A stretch of 64,000 bases of DNA from Sporosarcina sp. (GTDB taxonomy: Bacteria > Bacillota > Bacilli > Bacillales_A > Planococcaceae), in contig JAPFCR010000027.1 in assembly GCA_026169375.1 (NCBI GenBank), positions 92,572 to 156,571 on the forward strand. The letters are read 5' to 3'. A program made the translations under genes and the position numbers. This document shows positions 10,422 through 20,667 of the stretch, one piece after another; position 1 is the first letter of the stretch; each line of letters opens with the position of its first letter. The notes under the pieces were generated by a model that did no database searches, was not told the origin of the DNA, and saw nothing but the letters and a program-made list of their open reading frames with translations.

Positions 10422-11266
10422 GGTATTTATACGGGAAAGATACGCCGTTTGAAAAGAGAGCCTTGCAAGAAGTAGATGTAACGATTGAATCCGGTTCTTA
10501 TACGGCGATTATCGGTCATACAGGTTCAGGAAAGTCTACGCTCCTTATGCATTTAAATGGGCTTTTAAGACCATCAGAAGGTGTTGTGAAAGTTGGAGAT
10601 CTTGAGATTCATCGAAAGACGAAAGCAAAAGCTTTAAGAAGTATTCGCCGGCGTGTTGGAATTGTTTTTCAATTTCCAGAGCATCAATTATTTGAAGAGA
10701 CTGTTCTTAAAGATATTATGTTCGGTCCGATTAACTTTGGTGTGGAAGAAGACGTTGCAGAGAAAAGAGCTTATGAGTTAATCAGCTTGCTCGGATTGCC
10801 AAAAGAAGTGGCTCATAAATCTCCTTTCGACCTGTCAGGAGGGCAAATGAGACGTGTTGCGATTGCCGGCGTATTAGCTTTCAATCCATCTATCCTCGTG
10901 TTAGATGAGCCAACAGCAGGATTAGACCCGCGTGGCCGGCATGAGATTATGGAATTATTTCAAGTGCTGCATGAAAAAGAAAATCTCACAACGATTCTCG
11001 TTACACATAGTATGGATGATGCTGCAAAATATGCAGATCAAGTTGTTGTTATGCACGATGGCACATCTGTGATGCATGGAACACCTGAAGAAGTATTTAG
11101 TGACGAAGAGAAATTACAGTCTTACCGATTAGGACTTCCGAAAACGGTTAAATTTCAACAAGATATTGAAAAGTTAATCGGTCGAACTTTACCTGGTCTT
11201 GCTTTAACGGAAGAACAGCTGGCTGAAATGATCGTAGCGGCAGTAGAGGAGGATCCGTCATGTTAG
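10397..11266 (+). CDS. ecfA2: ECF transporter ATPase EcfA2
   Basis: Second ATPase of the ECF module, 289 residues. Walker A GHTGSGKST, Q-loop FQFPEHQLFE, signature LSGGQMRR and Walker B ILVLDEPTAG are intact. The Q-loop QFPEHQLF pattern is typical of EcfA2 and distinguishes it from EcfA1 (QNPDNQF). It overlaps ecfA1 upstream and ecfT downstream, so the three are one translational unit. Confidence 0.95.
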   Translation: MDISLQQVGYLYGKDTPFEKRALQEVDVTIESGSYTAIIGHTGSGKSTLLMHLNGLLRPSEGVVKVGDLEIHRKTKAKALRSIRRRVGIVFQFPEHQLFEETVLKDIMFGPINFGVEEDVAEKRAYELISLLGLPKEVAHKSPFDLSGGQMRRVAIAGVLAFNPSILVLDEPTAGLDPRGRHEIMELFQVLHEKENLTTILVTHSMDDAAKYADQVVVMHDGTSVMHGTPEEVFSDEEKLQSYRLGLPKTVKFQQDIEKLIGRTLPGLALTEEQLAEMIVAAVEEDPSC

Positions 11267-12057
11267 AAAAGATGATTTTCGGGCGTTTTATACCGGGTCA
11301 GTCTTTTATACATCGACTCGATCCACGTTCTAAGTTATTGTTTGTGATGCTATTTGTTTTTGCTGTTTTTTTAGCAAATAACGTTCAAACGTATGCGCTT
11401 TTATTAGCTTTTACATTGCTCGTTATTGTTGCATCACGTATTCGTTTATATTTTTTATTAAATGGCTTAAAGCCTATTTTATTTTTAATTATATTCACGT
11501 TTTTTATGCACCTTTTCTTTAATAGAGAAGGCGCCTTATTAGTTGATTGGAAAGTGATTAAAATTTATGAAGAAGGAATACGCCAAGGAATTTTTATTTC
11601 ACTTCGTTTTCTTGTTCTTGTTTTAGTTACGTCGATCTTAACATTAACAACTTCGCCTATTTCAATCACAGATGGAATGGAAGATTTACTTGGTCCATTT
11701 AAGCGATTTAAATTACCAGTCCATGAGCTCGCGTTAATGATGTCAATATCACTACGTTTTATTCCAACTTTAATGGATGAAACAGATAAAATATTGAAAG
11801 CGCAGTTAGCACGAGGTTCCGATATTAGTTCTGGTACGATAAAAGAACGAGTGAATGCCGTTATTCCATTGCTTGTTCCCTTATTCGTCAGTGCTTTTAA
11901 ACGAGCAGAGGATTTGGCGGTTGCGATGGAAGTGCGAGGATACCGTGGCGGGGAAGGTCGGACGAGGTATCGACAGCTGAAGTGGGATTTTCGGGATACG
12001 ATTGCCATGCTTGTTCTTGTCATACTCGTCGTTACTCTGTATTTTTGGAGAGGGTAG
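11260..12057 (+). CDS. ecfT: ECF transporter transmembrane subunit EcfT
   Basis: Membrane scaffold that couples the two ATPases to S components. It is 265 residues with about five to six hydrophobic segments and the coupling-helix motifs with a central ARG (AQLARGSDIS near residue 185 and AMEVRGYRGG near residue 225). It overlaps ecfA2 by 7 bases. No S component is encoded in the window, as expected for a group II ECF system. Confidence 0.94.
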   Translation: MLEKMIFGRFIPGQSFIHRLDPRSKLLFVMLFVFAVFLANNVQTYALLLAFTLLVIVASRIRLYFLLNGLKPILFLIIFTFFMHLFFNREGALLVDWKVIKIYEEGIRQGIFISLRFLVLVLVTSILTLTTSPISITDGMEDLLGPFKRFKLPVHELALMMSISLRFIPTLMDETDKILKAQLARGSDISSGTIKERVNAVIPLLVPLFVSAFKRAEDLAVAMEVRGYRGGEGRTRYRQLKWDFRDTIAMLVLVILVVTLYFWRG

Positions 12058-12069
12058 GAGGATTTATAA

Positions 12070-12831
12070 ATGGAACGTATAAAAGCAATCGTTGCTTATG
12101 ATGGGACAAACTTTGCTGGTTATCAATCTCAACCTGGCATGAGAACTGTTCAATCAGAAATCGACAAAGCACTCGTGAAAATTCATAAAGACAAAAGTAT
12201 CTATTCAGTTGCAAGTGGTCGAACAGATTCCGGTGTTCATGCGACAGGTCAAGTCATTCATTTTGACACACCGCTGACGTTAGAAGTGGATCGTTGGAGA
12301 ATGGCACTCAATGTGTTACTTCCAAAAGACATTCGTATTGTCGATGTTGCCTATGTCGATGAAAACTTCCATGCGAGATATTCAGCAACCGGAAAAACCT
12401 ATACATTTAAATGGTCATATGCAGAAGTGCATAGTCCGTTTGAACGTAATTATTCAGTTCATTTAGGTAAGTGGCGTCCAGATGTGGAAAAGATGCAAGA
12501 AGCCACACAATACTTTATAGGTAAGCATGACTTTACAAGTTTTTGTTCTTCGAAAACAGCAACGTCGAATCGAATTCGAACTGTGCGCGAGCTTTCATTA
12601 AACGAGCAAAATAATGAACTCATTATGACAATAGAAGGCGATGGCTTTTTATATAATATGGTGCGCACGATTGCTGGGATGTTGCTTGCGGTAGGTAAAG
12701 GGTGGCATAAGCCAGAAGACGTGAAAGAAATATTAGCTTTAAAAGATCGTAAAGCAGCAAGTAAAACCGCGCCAGCACACGGATTGTATTTAGAAAATGT
12801 AACATATGATTCTGTTGTAGAAGGCCGATGA
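12070..12831 (+). CDS. truA: tRNA pseudouridine(38-40) synthase TruA
   Basis: Isomerises uridines 38-40 in the tRNA anticodon arm. It is 253 residues. The catalytic aspartate is Asp53 in GRTDSGVHATGQV, and the N-terminus IVAYDGTNFAGYQ is a TruA signature. It follows ecfT by 12 bases. The ecfA1-ecfA2-ecfT-truA-rplM-rpsI order matches Bacillus. Confidence 0.96.
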   Translation: MERIKAIVAYDGTNFAGYQSQPGMRTVQSEIDKALVKIHKDKSIYSVASGRTDSGVHATGQVIHFDTPLTLEVDRWRMALNVLLPKDIRIVDVAYVDENFHARYSATGKTYTFKWSYAEVHSPFERNYSVHLGKWRPDVEKMQEATQYFIGKHDFTSFCSSKTATSNRIRTVRELSLNEQNNELIMTIEGDGFLYNMVRTIAGMLLAVGKGWHKPEDVKEILALKDRKAASKTAPAHGLYLENVTYDSVVEGR

Positions 12832-12893
12832 GTCAGCCATATTTTGAAGGAAAAATTCAAAACAACTTTCCCGTGTGTTTTTATTTAAAAAGC

Positions 12894-12922
12894 TTGACTA
12901 AAAGAAGAAACCGTTATATTAT
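12894..12922 (+). promoter_or_regulatory. Sigma-A promoter of rplM-rpsI
   Basis: TTGACT (12894-12899) and TATTAT (12917-12922) are separated by 17 bases, placed about 105 bases upstream of rplM and after truA ends. Confidence 0.75.
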
Positions 12923-12929
12923 TAATAAT

Positions 12930-13018
12930 GGTAATTCTAAAACCCCACAATAAGCCCCGGAAGGTTATTTGTGTTTAGGGATATAGATTAAATCGGGAAA
13001 TTTTCGTTATATAGGAGG
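12930..13018 (+). promoter_or_regulatory. Probable L13-type ribosomal leader of rplM
   Basis: The transcribed leader between the rplM promoter and its Shine-Dalgarno contains ACCCCACAATAAGCC facing GGTTATTTGTG, able to form a stem closed around CCCGGAA. Bacilli carry an autoregulatory L13 leader RNA at this position. The family assignment is from position and pairing only; I could not run a covariance model. Confidence 0.5.
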
Positions 13019-13026
13019 AAAAAAAC

Positions 13027-13464
13027 ATGCGTACAACATTCATGGCAAAAAGCCACGAAGTAGAGCGTAAATGGTATGTGATCGACGCTGAAGGTAAAAC
13101 GTTAGGTCGTTTAGCTACTGAAGCTGCGGCACTTTTACGCGGAAAACATAAACCAACATTCACACCTCACGTTGATACAGGTGACCACGTGATTGTGATT
13201 AATGCTGAAAAAATTCAATTAACAGGTAACAAATTAAAAGACAAAAAATATTACCGTCACTCGGGTTATACAGGTAATTTAAAAGAGCGTACAGCACTAG
13301 AAATGCGCACACACTACCCAACAAAAATGCTTGAAATTGCAATCAAAGGAATGCTTCCAAAAGGTCCTTTAGGCAGTCAAACATTCAGAAAGCTTAACGT
13401 ATATGCTGGGGCAGAGCACCCACATGCAGCACAAAAACCAGAAGTTTATGAGCTTCGTGGATAA
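13027..13464 (+). CDS. rplM: Ribosomal protein uL13
   Basis: Early-assembly protein of the 50S subunit, 145 residues, the same as B. subtilis. The start [17 protein letters not shown] aligns with the family, and [18 protein letters not shown] and [14 protein letters not shown] are conserved. The Shine-Dalgarno AGGAGG precedes the ATG. Confidence 0.97.
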   Translation: MRTTFMAKSHEVERKWYVIDAEGKTLGRLATEAAALLRGKHKPTFTPHVDTGDHVIVINAEKIQLTGNKLKDKKYYRHSGYTGNLKERTALEMRTHYPTKMLEIAIKGMLPKGPLGSQTFRKLNVYAGAEHPHAAQKPEVYELRG

Positions 13465-13482
13465 TAAAAGGAGGAAATAGCT

Positions 13483-13875
13483 TTGGCACAAGTACAATAT
13501 CTCGGCACTGGCCGTCGTAAAAGTTCAGTAGCTCGTGTACGTCTCGTTCCTGGTGATGGAAAAATCATCATTAATGACCGCGATGTAAATGAGTACGTAC
13601 CATTTGAAACATTACGTGAAGTAATTAAACAACCACTAATCACAACTGAAACACTAGGAAGTTATGATGTTTTAGTAAACGTTCACGGTGGTGGATATAC
13701 AGGTCAAGCTGGTGCAATCCGTCATGGTGTTGCACGTGCATTATTAAACGTTGACCCAGACTTCCGTACACAATTAAAATCTGCTGGGTTCTTAACACGT
13801 GACCCACGTATGAAAGAACGCGAGAAGTACGGTTTCCGTGGAGCACGTCGTCGTCCACAATTCTCGAAGCGTTAA
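13483..13875 (+). CDS. rpsI: Ribosomal protein uS9
   Basis: 30S head protein whose C-terminal tail (FSKR here) reaches the P-site tRNA. It is 130 residues, starting at TTG 13483 with AAAGGAGG 8 bases before it. [16 protein letters not shown] and the C-terminal RRPQFSKR are signatures. Cotranscribed with rplM and closed by a terminator. Confidence 0.97.
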   Translation: MAQVQYLGTGRRKSSVARVRLVPGDGKIIINDRDVNEYVPFETLREVIKQPLITTETLGSYDVLVNVHGGGYTGQAGAIRHGVARALLNVDPDFRTQLKSAGFLTRDPRMKEREKYGFRGARRRPQFSKR

Positions 13876-13897
13876 TTTTTACAATCAATATTTACAG

Positions 13898-13931
13898 CCC
13901 TTTTTCGACTTTATCGGAAAAGGGTTTTTTT
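13898..13931 (+). terminator. Intrinsic terminator of rplM-rpsI
   Basis: CCCTTTT (13898-13904) pairs with AAAAGGG (13918-13924), followed by seven T residues. Confidence 0.85.
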
Positions 13932-13954
13932 ATATTCAATGAGAAATTAAAGTT

Positions 13955-13977
13955 TTAATGTCAAATAAGGACATTAA
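13955..13977. promoter_or_regulatory. Perfect inverted repeat upstream of the prenyl synthase gene
   Basis: TTAATGTC-N7-GACATTAA, 8-base arms, about 80 bases upstream of the squalene/phytoene-type synthase start. It is not followed by a T run, so an operator is more likely than a terminator. The protein that would bind it is unknown. Confidence 0.4.
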
Positions 13978-14057
13978 TAGGTTTTTAAGTGTATCTTTGA
14001 TAAAATTGAGTTACGATAAAGAGTATAATTAAATTTCAATGGAGGGCACGAAATAAC

Positions 14058-14873
14058 ATGACAAAATTTCCAAAAGATGCAATGCGTATGTTAAAAAAGA
14101 CAAGTCGTACATTTTACATACCTATTACGTTTTTGCAGAAGGAATTGAAAAGCGCGGTAGCATCAGCCTATTTAATATTCCGTGCAATTGATGAAATAGA
14201 AGATGATGAAAAATTAAACAATGATCTAAAGCATGATATTTTAATGCAAGTGAGTGAGCTATTTAATCAGCCGTTTGACAATGAAGCATATATGCAGATT
14301 TTAGGGGAAACAAAGGACCAATTGCCTGAAGTAGCGGTTCGTTTAGAAGAGTGGATTGAAGCCTGTCCAGAAAAAGCAATGCCAATTGTTATGAGTGTGG
14401 CCAATGAAATGGCGATTGGAATGGCGAAATGGTCGAAAGTCAATTGGCATATCGAAACTGAAGAAGATTTAGACGACTACACATACTATGTTGCTGGGCT
14501 TGTAGGGGTTATGCTTTCTGACTTGTGGGAGCTATATGAGGGTGAAAAGACAGATCGAAATCTTGCAATTGGTTATGGCAGAGGTCTTCAAGCTGTGAAT
14601 ATTTTACGAAATGAAGACGAAGATATGGATGAGCGTGGTGTGAATTTTGTACCAAAAGGGTGGAATCGTCAAGATTTATTTGATTATGCGAACAAAAACT
14701 TAGCGCAAGCAGATGAATATATGAAGACATTAACGAAAAGAAGTATTAAGTTGTTTTGTCGATTACCGCTCGCACTTGCACATAAAACATTGAAAGCAAT
14801 GGAGCAAGGGCGCGAAAAAATGACGCGTGAAGAAGTAGAAGAAACTGTAAAAGATGTTGAGGTCAATTCATAA
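14058..14873 (+). CDS. Phytoene/squalene synthase family protein
   Basis: Head-to-head prenyl transferase family, predicted to condense two farnesyl or geranylgeranyl diphosphates. It is 271 residues. The first aspartate-rich region is AIDEIEDDE (about residues 43-51), and the second is LRNEDEDMDERG (near residue 182), so both Mg-diphosphate sites look intact. The start ATG follows GGAGGGCACG. The next gene encodes IPP isomerase, which supports an isoprenoid role. No desaturase (crtN/crtP) lies nearby, so the product cannot be told from this window. Confidence 0.85.
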   Translation: MTKFPKDAMRMLKKTSRTFYIPITFLQKELKSAVASAYLIFRAIDEIEDDEKLNNDLKHDILMQVSELFNQPFDNEAYMQILGETKDQLPEVAVRLEEWIEACPEKAMPIVMSVANEMAIGMAKWSKVNWHIETEEDLDDYTYYVAGLVGVMLSDLWELYEGEKTDRNLAIGYGRGLQAVNILRNEDEDMDERGVNFVPKGWNRQDLFDYANKNLAQADEYMKTLTKRSIKLFCRLPLALAHKTLKAMEQGREKMTREEVEETVKDVEVNS

Positions 14874-14947
14874 ACTCGTTTTCGATATGAATCTAAATAA
14901 GTTCGAATGCGTTAAAAGAATTTACAATGATAAGGTAGGTGTTCACT

Positions 14948-15979
14948 GTGCCTCATTCAATTGAGCGAAGGAAGTCTGAGCATATTCAAATCTCTTTAGA
15001 TGAACAAGTAACAGGGGAAGCCATTTCAACGGGGTTGGAGTCGTATCGATTTATTCACAACGCACTTCCTGAAATTGCCTTCGATGAAATTTCTTTAGAA
15101 ACTGAATTCCTTGATTTTACATGTAAAACACCATTTCTAATTAGTTCAATGACTGGAGGAACAGCATTCGCGGAGACAATCAATCGAAACTTAGCGATGG
15201 CTGCGGAAGAAAGAGGCTGGATTTTAGCGCTCGGTTCAACGAGAGCACTTTTGGATAGTGACGGCCATGCAGATTCATTTTTAATGAGAAAGTATGCACC
15301 TAGCATTCCGGTTATTGCCAATCTAGGCGCTGTCCAATTGAATTATGGCTATACTGCAGATGAGTGTAAAAAGATTATTGAAATGACCGAAGCGGATATG
15401 CTTGTGCTTCATTTGAATAGTATTCAAGAAGTCATTCAAGAAAGTGGAGATACAAACTTTAAAGGGCTTCTCAGTAAAATTGAGCAGCTTTGTAACACAT
15501 TAGAGGTCCCAGTTGGGGTTAAAGAGGTTGGATGGGGAATAGACGGGGAAGTTGCTAGGAAATTAAAAGAAGCTGGCGTAGCGTTTGTTGACATAGCCGG
15601 CGCGGGTGGTACTTCATGGAGTCAAGTCGAAAAGTACCGTGCCGACAATCCAGTGAAACGAATCGCGGCAGAAGCGTTTAGCAGTTGGGGAATCCCAACA
15701 ACTGAATCTCTTCAGCTTGTACGTGAAGAAAGTGAAGATTACCCACTCATTGCAAGTGGTGGGATTCAAACGGGCGTAGACGGTGCGAAAGCAATCGCAC
15801 TTGGCGCGGATCTTGTAGGCATTGGACGCTCGATTTTGAAAGCGGCAACTGAGAGTCCTGAATCTGTCGTAGAAAATATGGAGATTCGGGAAATGGAACT
15901 TCAGATGGCCATGTTTGGGATCGGTGTGGAAACGATTCAAGCGTTGCAGCAGACAGAACGATTGAAAAGTGTCTTGTAA
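14948..15979 (+). CDS. fni: Type 2 isopentenyl-diphosphate delta-isomerase
   Basis: FMN- and NADPH-dependent interconversion of IPP and DMAPP. It is 343 residues from GTG at 14948, chosen because AAGGTAGGTG lies 7 bases upstream; a GTG at 14939 would overlap that site. Family segments: ISSMTGGT (substrate loop), NLGAVQ, LHLNSIQE, VKEVGWG, DIAGAGGTSW and ASGGIQTG (phosphate/FMN binding). It follows the prenyl synthase by 74 bases and probably belongs with it. Confidence 0.93.
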   Translation: MPHSIERRKSEHIQISLDEQVTGEAISTGLESYRFIHNALPEIAFDEISLETEFLDFTCKTPFLISSMTGGTAFAETINRNLAMAAEERGWILALGSTRALLDSDGHADSFLMRKYAPSIPVIANLGAVQLNYGYTADECKKIIEMTEADMLVLHLNSIQEVIQESGDTNFKGLLSKIEQLCNTLEVPVGVKEVGWGIDGEVARKLKEAGVAFVDIAGAGGTSWSQVEKYRADNPVKRIAAEAFSSWGIPTTESLQLVREESEDYPLIASGGIQTGVDGAKAIALGADLVGIGRSILKAATESPESVVENMEIREMELQMAMFGIGVETIQALQQTERLKSVL

Positions 15980-16088
15980 AAGAAAGCTGTTGCTTTAGTA
16001 AATTGCTGACGTAACCATCTGTAAGTCGTGAGCGGCTTTTAAGACTGTGCTGAAGAAAGAAGTCTATATTTTCATTTCCGGATTCTAA

Positions 16089-16117
16089 TTGACAGCTAGT
16101 TTAAAGTTTTGTATACT
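16089..16117 (+). promoter_or_regulatory. Sigma-A promoter of glpF-glpK
   Basis: TTGACA (16089-16094) and TATACT (16112-16117), separated by 17 bases: near consensus. The leader terminator follows about 40 bases downstream. Confidence 0.85.
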
Positions 16118-16153
16118 TGCGATAAGTTAATAGCGAGTGGTTGAGTTTAGGAG

Positions 16154-16203
16154 TCCACATTTAAATTCTTGCGGGAGCAAGTTTTTAAATGTGGATTTTT
16201 TTA
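16154..16203 (+). promoter_or_regulatory. Leader terminator / GlpP-type antitermination site
   Basis: TCCACATTTAAA (16154-16165) pairs perfectly with TTTAAATGTGGA (16184-16195). An inner CTTGC/GCAAG helix sits inside and a T run follows. It lies between the promoter and the glpF start. In B. subtilis the glpFK and glpD leaders carry such terminators, relieved by GlpP with glycerol-3-phosphate. No glpP gene is in this window. Confidence 0.8.
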
Positions 16204-16251
16204 TGCTTATAAAATATATCACTCTATATAACTGTAAAAAGGAGGAGTAAT

Positions 16252-17067
16252 ATGTCGCCCTTTGTTGGAGAGTTAATCGGGACGATGATTTTAATTATTT
16301 TAGGCGGCGGCGTAGTAGGCGGCGTTCTAATGAAGAAATCCAAAGCGGAAGATGCAGGCTGGATAGTCATCACGGTTGGATGGGGGCTCGCAGTGACGAT
16401 GGGGGTTTACGCGGTAGGGAATATTAGTGATGCACACTTAAACCCTGCTGTCACATTAGGTTTTGCATCTATCGGAGAGTTTCCGTGGGCAGATGTTCCA
16501 AAGTATATTGTCGCGCAGATGATAGGTGCAATGATTGGTGCAGTGATTGTTTACTTCCAATACTTACCGCACTGGAAAGTAACAGAAGATCCAGATGCAA
16601 AATTGTCCGTTTTTGCCACAATTCCTGCAATCCGTCATCCATTATCGAATATGATTAGTGAAGTGATTGGAACATTTGTTTTAGTGCTTGGCTTATTAGC
16701 AATCGGCGCAAATGAATTTACAGAAGGGTTGAATCCATTGATTGTTGGTGCGTTAATCCTTGCGATTGGTGTTTCTTTAGGGGGACCAACTGGATACGCG
16801 ATTAACCCTGCGAGGGATTTAGGTCCACGGATTGCTCACTTCTTTTTACCGATACCAGGAAAAGGTTCATCTGATTGGAAGTATGCATGGATTCCTGTAA
16901 TTGGACCGGTTTTAGGTGGTATTTACGGTGCGTTATTTTATCAGAAGTTTTTTGAAGGAATGAACAACTCACTGTTCTGGCTTGTTAGTTTAATGATCTT
17001 AGCCCTGTTTGTTTTAGCACAAATTTCAATACGGAAAAGTAATGTTAAAGTGAAAGCTCTTAACTAA
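16252..17067 (+). CDS. glpF: Glycerol uptake facilitator (aquaglyceroporin)
   Basis: Membrane channel for glycerol diffusion, 271 residues with six membrane helices. Both half-helix NPA motifs are present (HLNPAVTLGF near residue 65, AINPARDLGPR near 185). The aspartate after the second NPA box and the following arginine (NPARD) are features of the glycerol-conducting subgroup. GGAGGAG precedes the ATG. First gene of the glp operon. Confidence 0.95.
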   Translation: MSPFVGELIGTMILIILGGGVVGGVLMKKSKAEDAGWIVITVGWGLAVTMGVYAVGNISDAHLNPAVTLGFASIGEFPWADVPKYIVAQMIGAMIGAVIVYFQYLPHWKVTEDPDAKLSVFATIPAIRHPLSNMISEVIGTFVLVLGLLAIGANEFTEGLNPLIVGALILAIGVSLGGPTGYAINPARDLGPRIAHFFLPIPGKGSSDWKYAWIPVIGPVLGGIYGALFYQKFFEGMNNSLFWLVSLMILALFVLAQISIRKSNVKVKALN

Positions 17068-17097
17068 TTTTGGTATAGTGTAACTAAATGAAAATGA

Positions 17098-18606
<1,509 letters not shown>

Positions 18607-18629
18607 TCAAATTTGCTAACTGGTCAACT

Positions 18630-18675
18630 CTCTCAAAGAAAGTGTTCAAATACATCCTTTGAGAGGGTTTTTAAG
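18630..18675 (+). terminator. Intrinsic terminator of glpFK
   Basis: CTCTCAAAG (18630-18638) pairs with CTTTGAGAG (18657-18665), followed by GGTTTTT. Confidence 0.8.
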
Positions 18676-18723
18676 ATTGAGAAACAGATTCGTCTTAAAT
18701 ATAAATAAGCCTCTGCTTAGTGT

Positions 18724-18752
18724 ACATATCTTTTCTTCACTTTACATATAAT
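18724..18752 (+). promoter_or_regulatory. Candidate sigma-E promoter of cwlD
   Basis: ACATATCT (18724-18731) and CATATAAT (18745-18752), 13 bases apart, resemble the sporulation sigma-E consensus (KMATATTT / CATACAHT). cwlD is sigma-E dependent in B. subtilis. The region also contains a 10-base inverted repeat, CTTTTCTTCA/TGAAGAAAAG (18730-18739/18753-18762), overlapping the promoter. Confidence 0.5.
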
Positions 18753-18779
18753 TGAAGAAAAGGGCGGTGTCTATAATAA

Positions 18780-19493
18780 ATGAAACGGTGGCTTATTATT
18801 GGTATTTTACTTGTTAGTTCTCTCGGAGTAGTTATTTACGGAGTGAAGGCATCGGATCGAGGTTTTTTTATGCCGGAAGAGTTTGCAGGAGTGAAAATTG
18901 TGATTGACCCAGGACATGGGGGACCGGATGGAGGGGCATCTTCGGGAGAAGTCGTAGAACGTGAAATTACGCTGAAAATCGCACATCAATTAAGAGAGCG
19001 ACTTGAAAAAAAAGGAGCAACAATCGTAATGACAAGATCAAAGGAAGGAGATGCCCTTTCCGAACACGTGCCTGATGAAAAGTTTTCTACATTACGTGAA
19101 AGGAAGTTAGCAGACTTAAAATTACGTGAATCGATTGCAGTAGATGAAAATCCTGATGTATTTATTAGCGTCCATGTCAATGCCATTCCTGATACCAAAT
19201 GGCGTGGTGCACAGGTCTTTTATCATGAAGGTGGGCATCCGGATGGCGAATTTTTAGCAAAATCAATCCAATCATCTTTTCAAACAAATTTAAAGAATAC
19301 AGAGCGTGAAGCTTTAGCAATTAGTGGTGTGTACTTATTGAAGAAATCTCCTGTACCTTCAGTGCTTGTCGAGACAGGATTTATTTCTAATGAAGAAGAG
19401 AAAGCACTGCTTGTTGATCCGAAATATCAAGAAAAAGTAGCAGAAGCTATTATGGAGGGCATTCAAGGATTTTTAAATGCGGAAGAAATGTAA
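18780..19493 (+). CDS. cwlD: Germination-specific N-acetylmuramoyl-L-alanine amidase
   Basis: Acts with PdaA to make muramic-delta-lactam in spore cortex, which cortex-lytic enzymes need at germination. It is 237 residues: an N-terminal membrane/signal segment (about residues 4-23), then an amidase_3 domain. Zinc-site pieces are visible: DPGHGGPDGG (His), EREITL (Glu) and SVHVNA (His), with the catalytic Glu in VETGFISN. The gene order cwlD-salA-gerD-kbaA-pdaB matches B. subtilis. Confidence 0.95.
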   Translation: MKRWLIIGILLVSSLGVVIYGVKASDRGFFMPEEFAGVKIVIDPGHGGPDGGASSGEVVEREITLKIAHQLRERLEKKGATIVMTRSKEGDALSEHVPDEKFSTLRERKLADLKLRESIAVDENPDVFISVHVNAIPDTKWRGAQVFYHEGGHPDGEFLAKSIQSSFQTNLKNTEREALAISGVYLLKKSPVPSVLVETGFISNEEEKALLVDPKYQEKVAEAIMEGIQGFLNAEEM

Positions 19494-19571
19494 GGCTTGT
19501 TCCGTCGTCTATGGACACTCATTATGCTATACTTGATAGAGATTTGACTATATTTTCAAGGAGTGTCCGAA

Positions 19572-20630
19572 TTGATTGATGAGCAAAGAGTACGTGAACT
19601 AGTAGGTCAATTAAAAGATCCGTTTTTACATAAAACACTTGCAGAAACGGATGGTATTACTCATGTATCGATTAATGTTGAGAAAAAACATGTCAGTGTA
19701 AAGTTGGCTTTAGCAAAAGTAAATACTGCTGAACAACTTCCATTCCAAATGAAAGTTGTCGATACGTTAAAAGGTGCTGGAGCAGAATCAGTTGGAATCC
19801 GATTTGAAGAACTATCTCAAGAAGTGTTAGATAAATTTAGAGGAACTGCAACAGAAGCAGAAGCAGAGGATATTTTATCACCTTTAAGTGATGTAGAATT
19901 TATTTCAATCGCATCAGGTAAAGGTGGCGTTGGAAAATCAACAGTTTCAGTCAATATTGCAGTGGCTCTCGCTCGACTCGGCAAAAAAGTTGGACTCATT
20001 GACGCTGATATTTATGGATTCAGTGTACCGGATATGATGGGTGTTACCAAAATGCCGAAAGTTAAAAGTGAACGTATTATGCCGGTTGAAAGACTCGGCG
20101 TAAAAGTAATTTCAATGGGCTTTTTCGTAGAAGATAACGCGCCTGTTGTTTGGCGTGGCCCAATGCTTGGAAAAGCACTCGACCAATTCTTTAGAGACGT
20201 TGAGTGGGGAGATTTAGATTATTTACTTCTAGATTTACCACCTGGAACGGGAGATATTGCACTTGATCTTCATCAAATGCTTCCAACGTCGAAAGAGATT
20301 ATTGTTACGACACCACATCCAACAGCAGCGTTTGTTGCAGCGCGTGCAGGAGCAATGGCGCTTCAAACAGAGCATGAAATCCTTGGTGTGATTGAAAACA
20401 TGTCTTGGTTTGAATCAGAAGTAACAGGCGAACGCGAGTATGTCTTTGGTAAAGGCGGCGGAACGCGTTTAGCGGAAGAACTTCGTACAGATTTATTAGG
20501 ACAAATTCCACTAGGTCAACCAGATTGGAACGAAGAAGACTTTGCACCTTCTGTTTATGCAGAAGACCATCCAATCGGAAAGATTTATATGGAAATTGCA
20601 CAAGAAATGATTAATAAGAAAAGTGAATAA
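19572..20630 (+). CDS. salA: Mrp/NBP35-family ATPase SalA
   Basis: Deviant Walker P-loop ATPase of the Mrp/ApbC family, associated with iron-sulfur cluster carriage; in B. subtilis SalA also affects the protease regulator scoC. It has an N-terminal MIP18/DUF59 domain (about 1-90), then KGGVGKSTVS with the signature lysine and DADIYGFSVP. TTG at 19572 is chosen because AAGGAG (19558-19563) sits 8 bases before it. This gives 352 residues, the B. subtilis length. A GTG at 19563 overlaps the Shine-Dalgarno. Confidence 0.93.
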   Translation: MIDEQRVRELVGQLKDPFLHKTLAETDGITHVSINVEKKHVSVKLALAKVNTAEQLPFQMKVVDTLKGAGAESVGIRFEELSQEVLDKFRGTATEAEAEDILSPLSDVEFISIASGKGGVGKSTVSVNIAVALARLGKKVGLIDADIYGFSVPDMMGVTKMPKVKSERIMPVERLGVKVISMGFFVEDNAPVVWRGPMLGKALDQFFRDVEWGDLDYLLLDLPPGTGDIALDLHQMLPTSKEIIVTTPHPTAAFVAARAGAMALQTEHEILGVIENMSWFESEVTGEREYVFGKGGGTRLAEELRTDLLGQIPLGQPDWNEEDFAPSVYAEDHPIGKIYMEIAQEMINKKSE

Positions 20631-20634
20631 ATTA

Positions 20635-20667
20635 AAAGCGGAGTCGGTTAATTACCTGCTCCGCTTT
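20635..20667. terminator. Bidirectional terminator between salA and gerD
   Basis: AAAGCGGAG (20635-20643) pairs perfectly with CTCCGCTTT (20659-20667). The hairpin overlaps the last codons of the convergent gerD. Confidence 0.75.
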
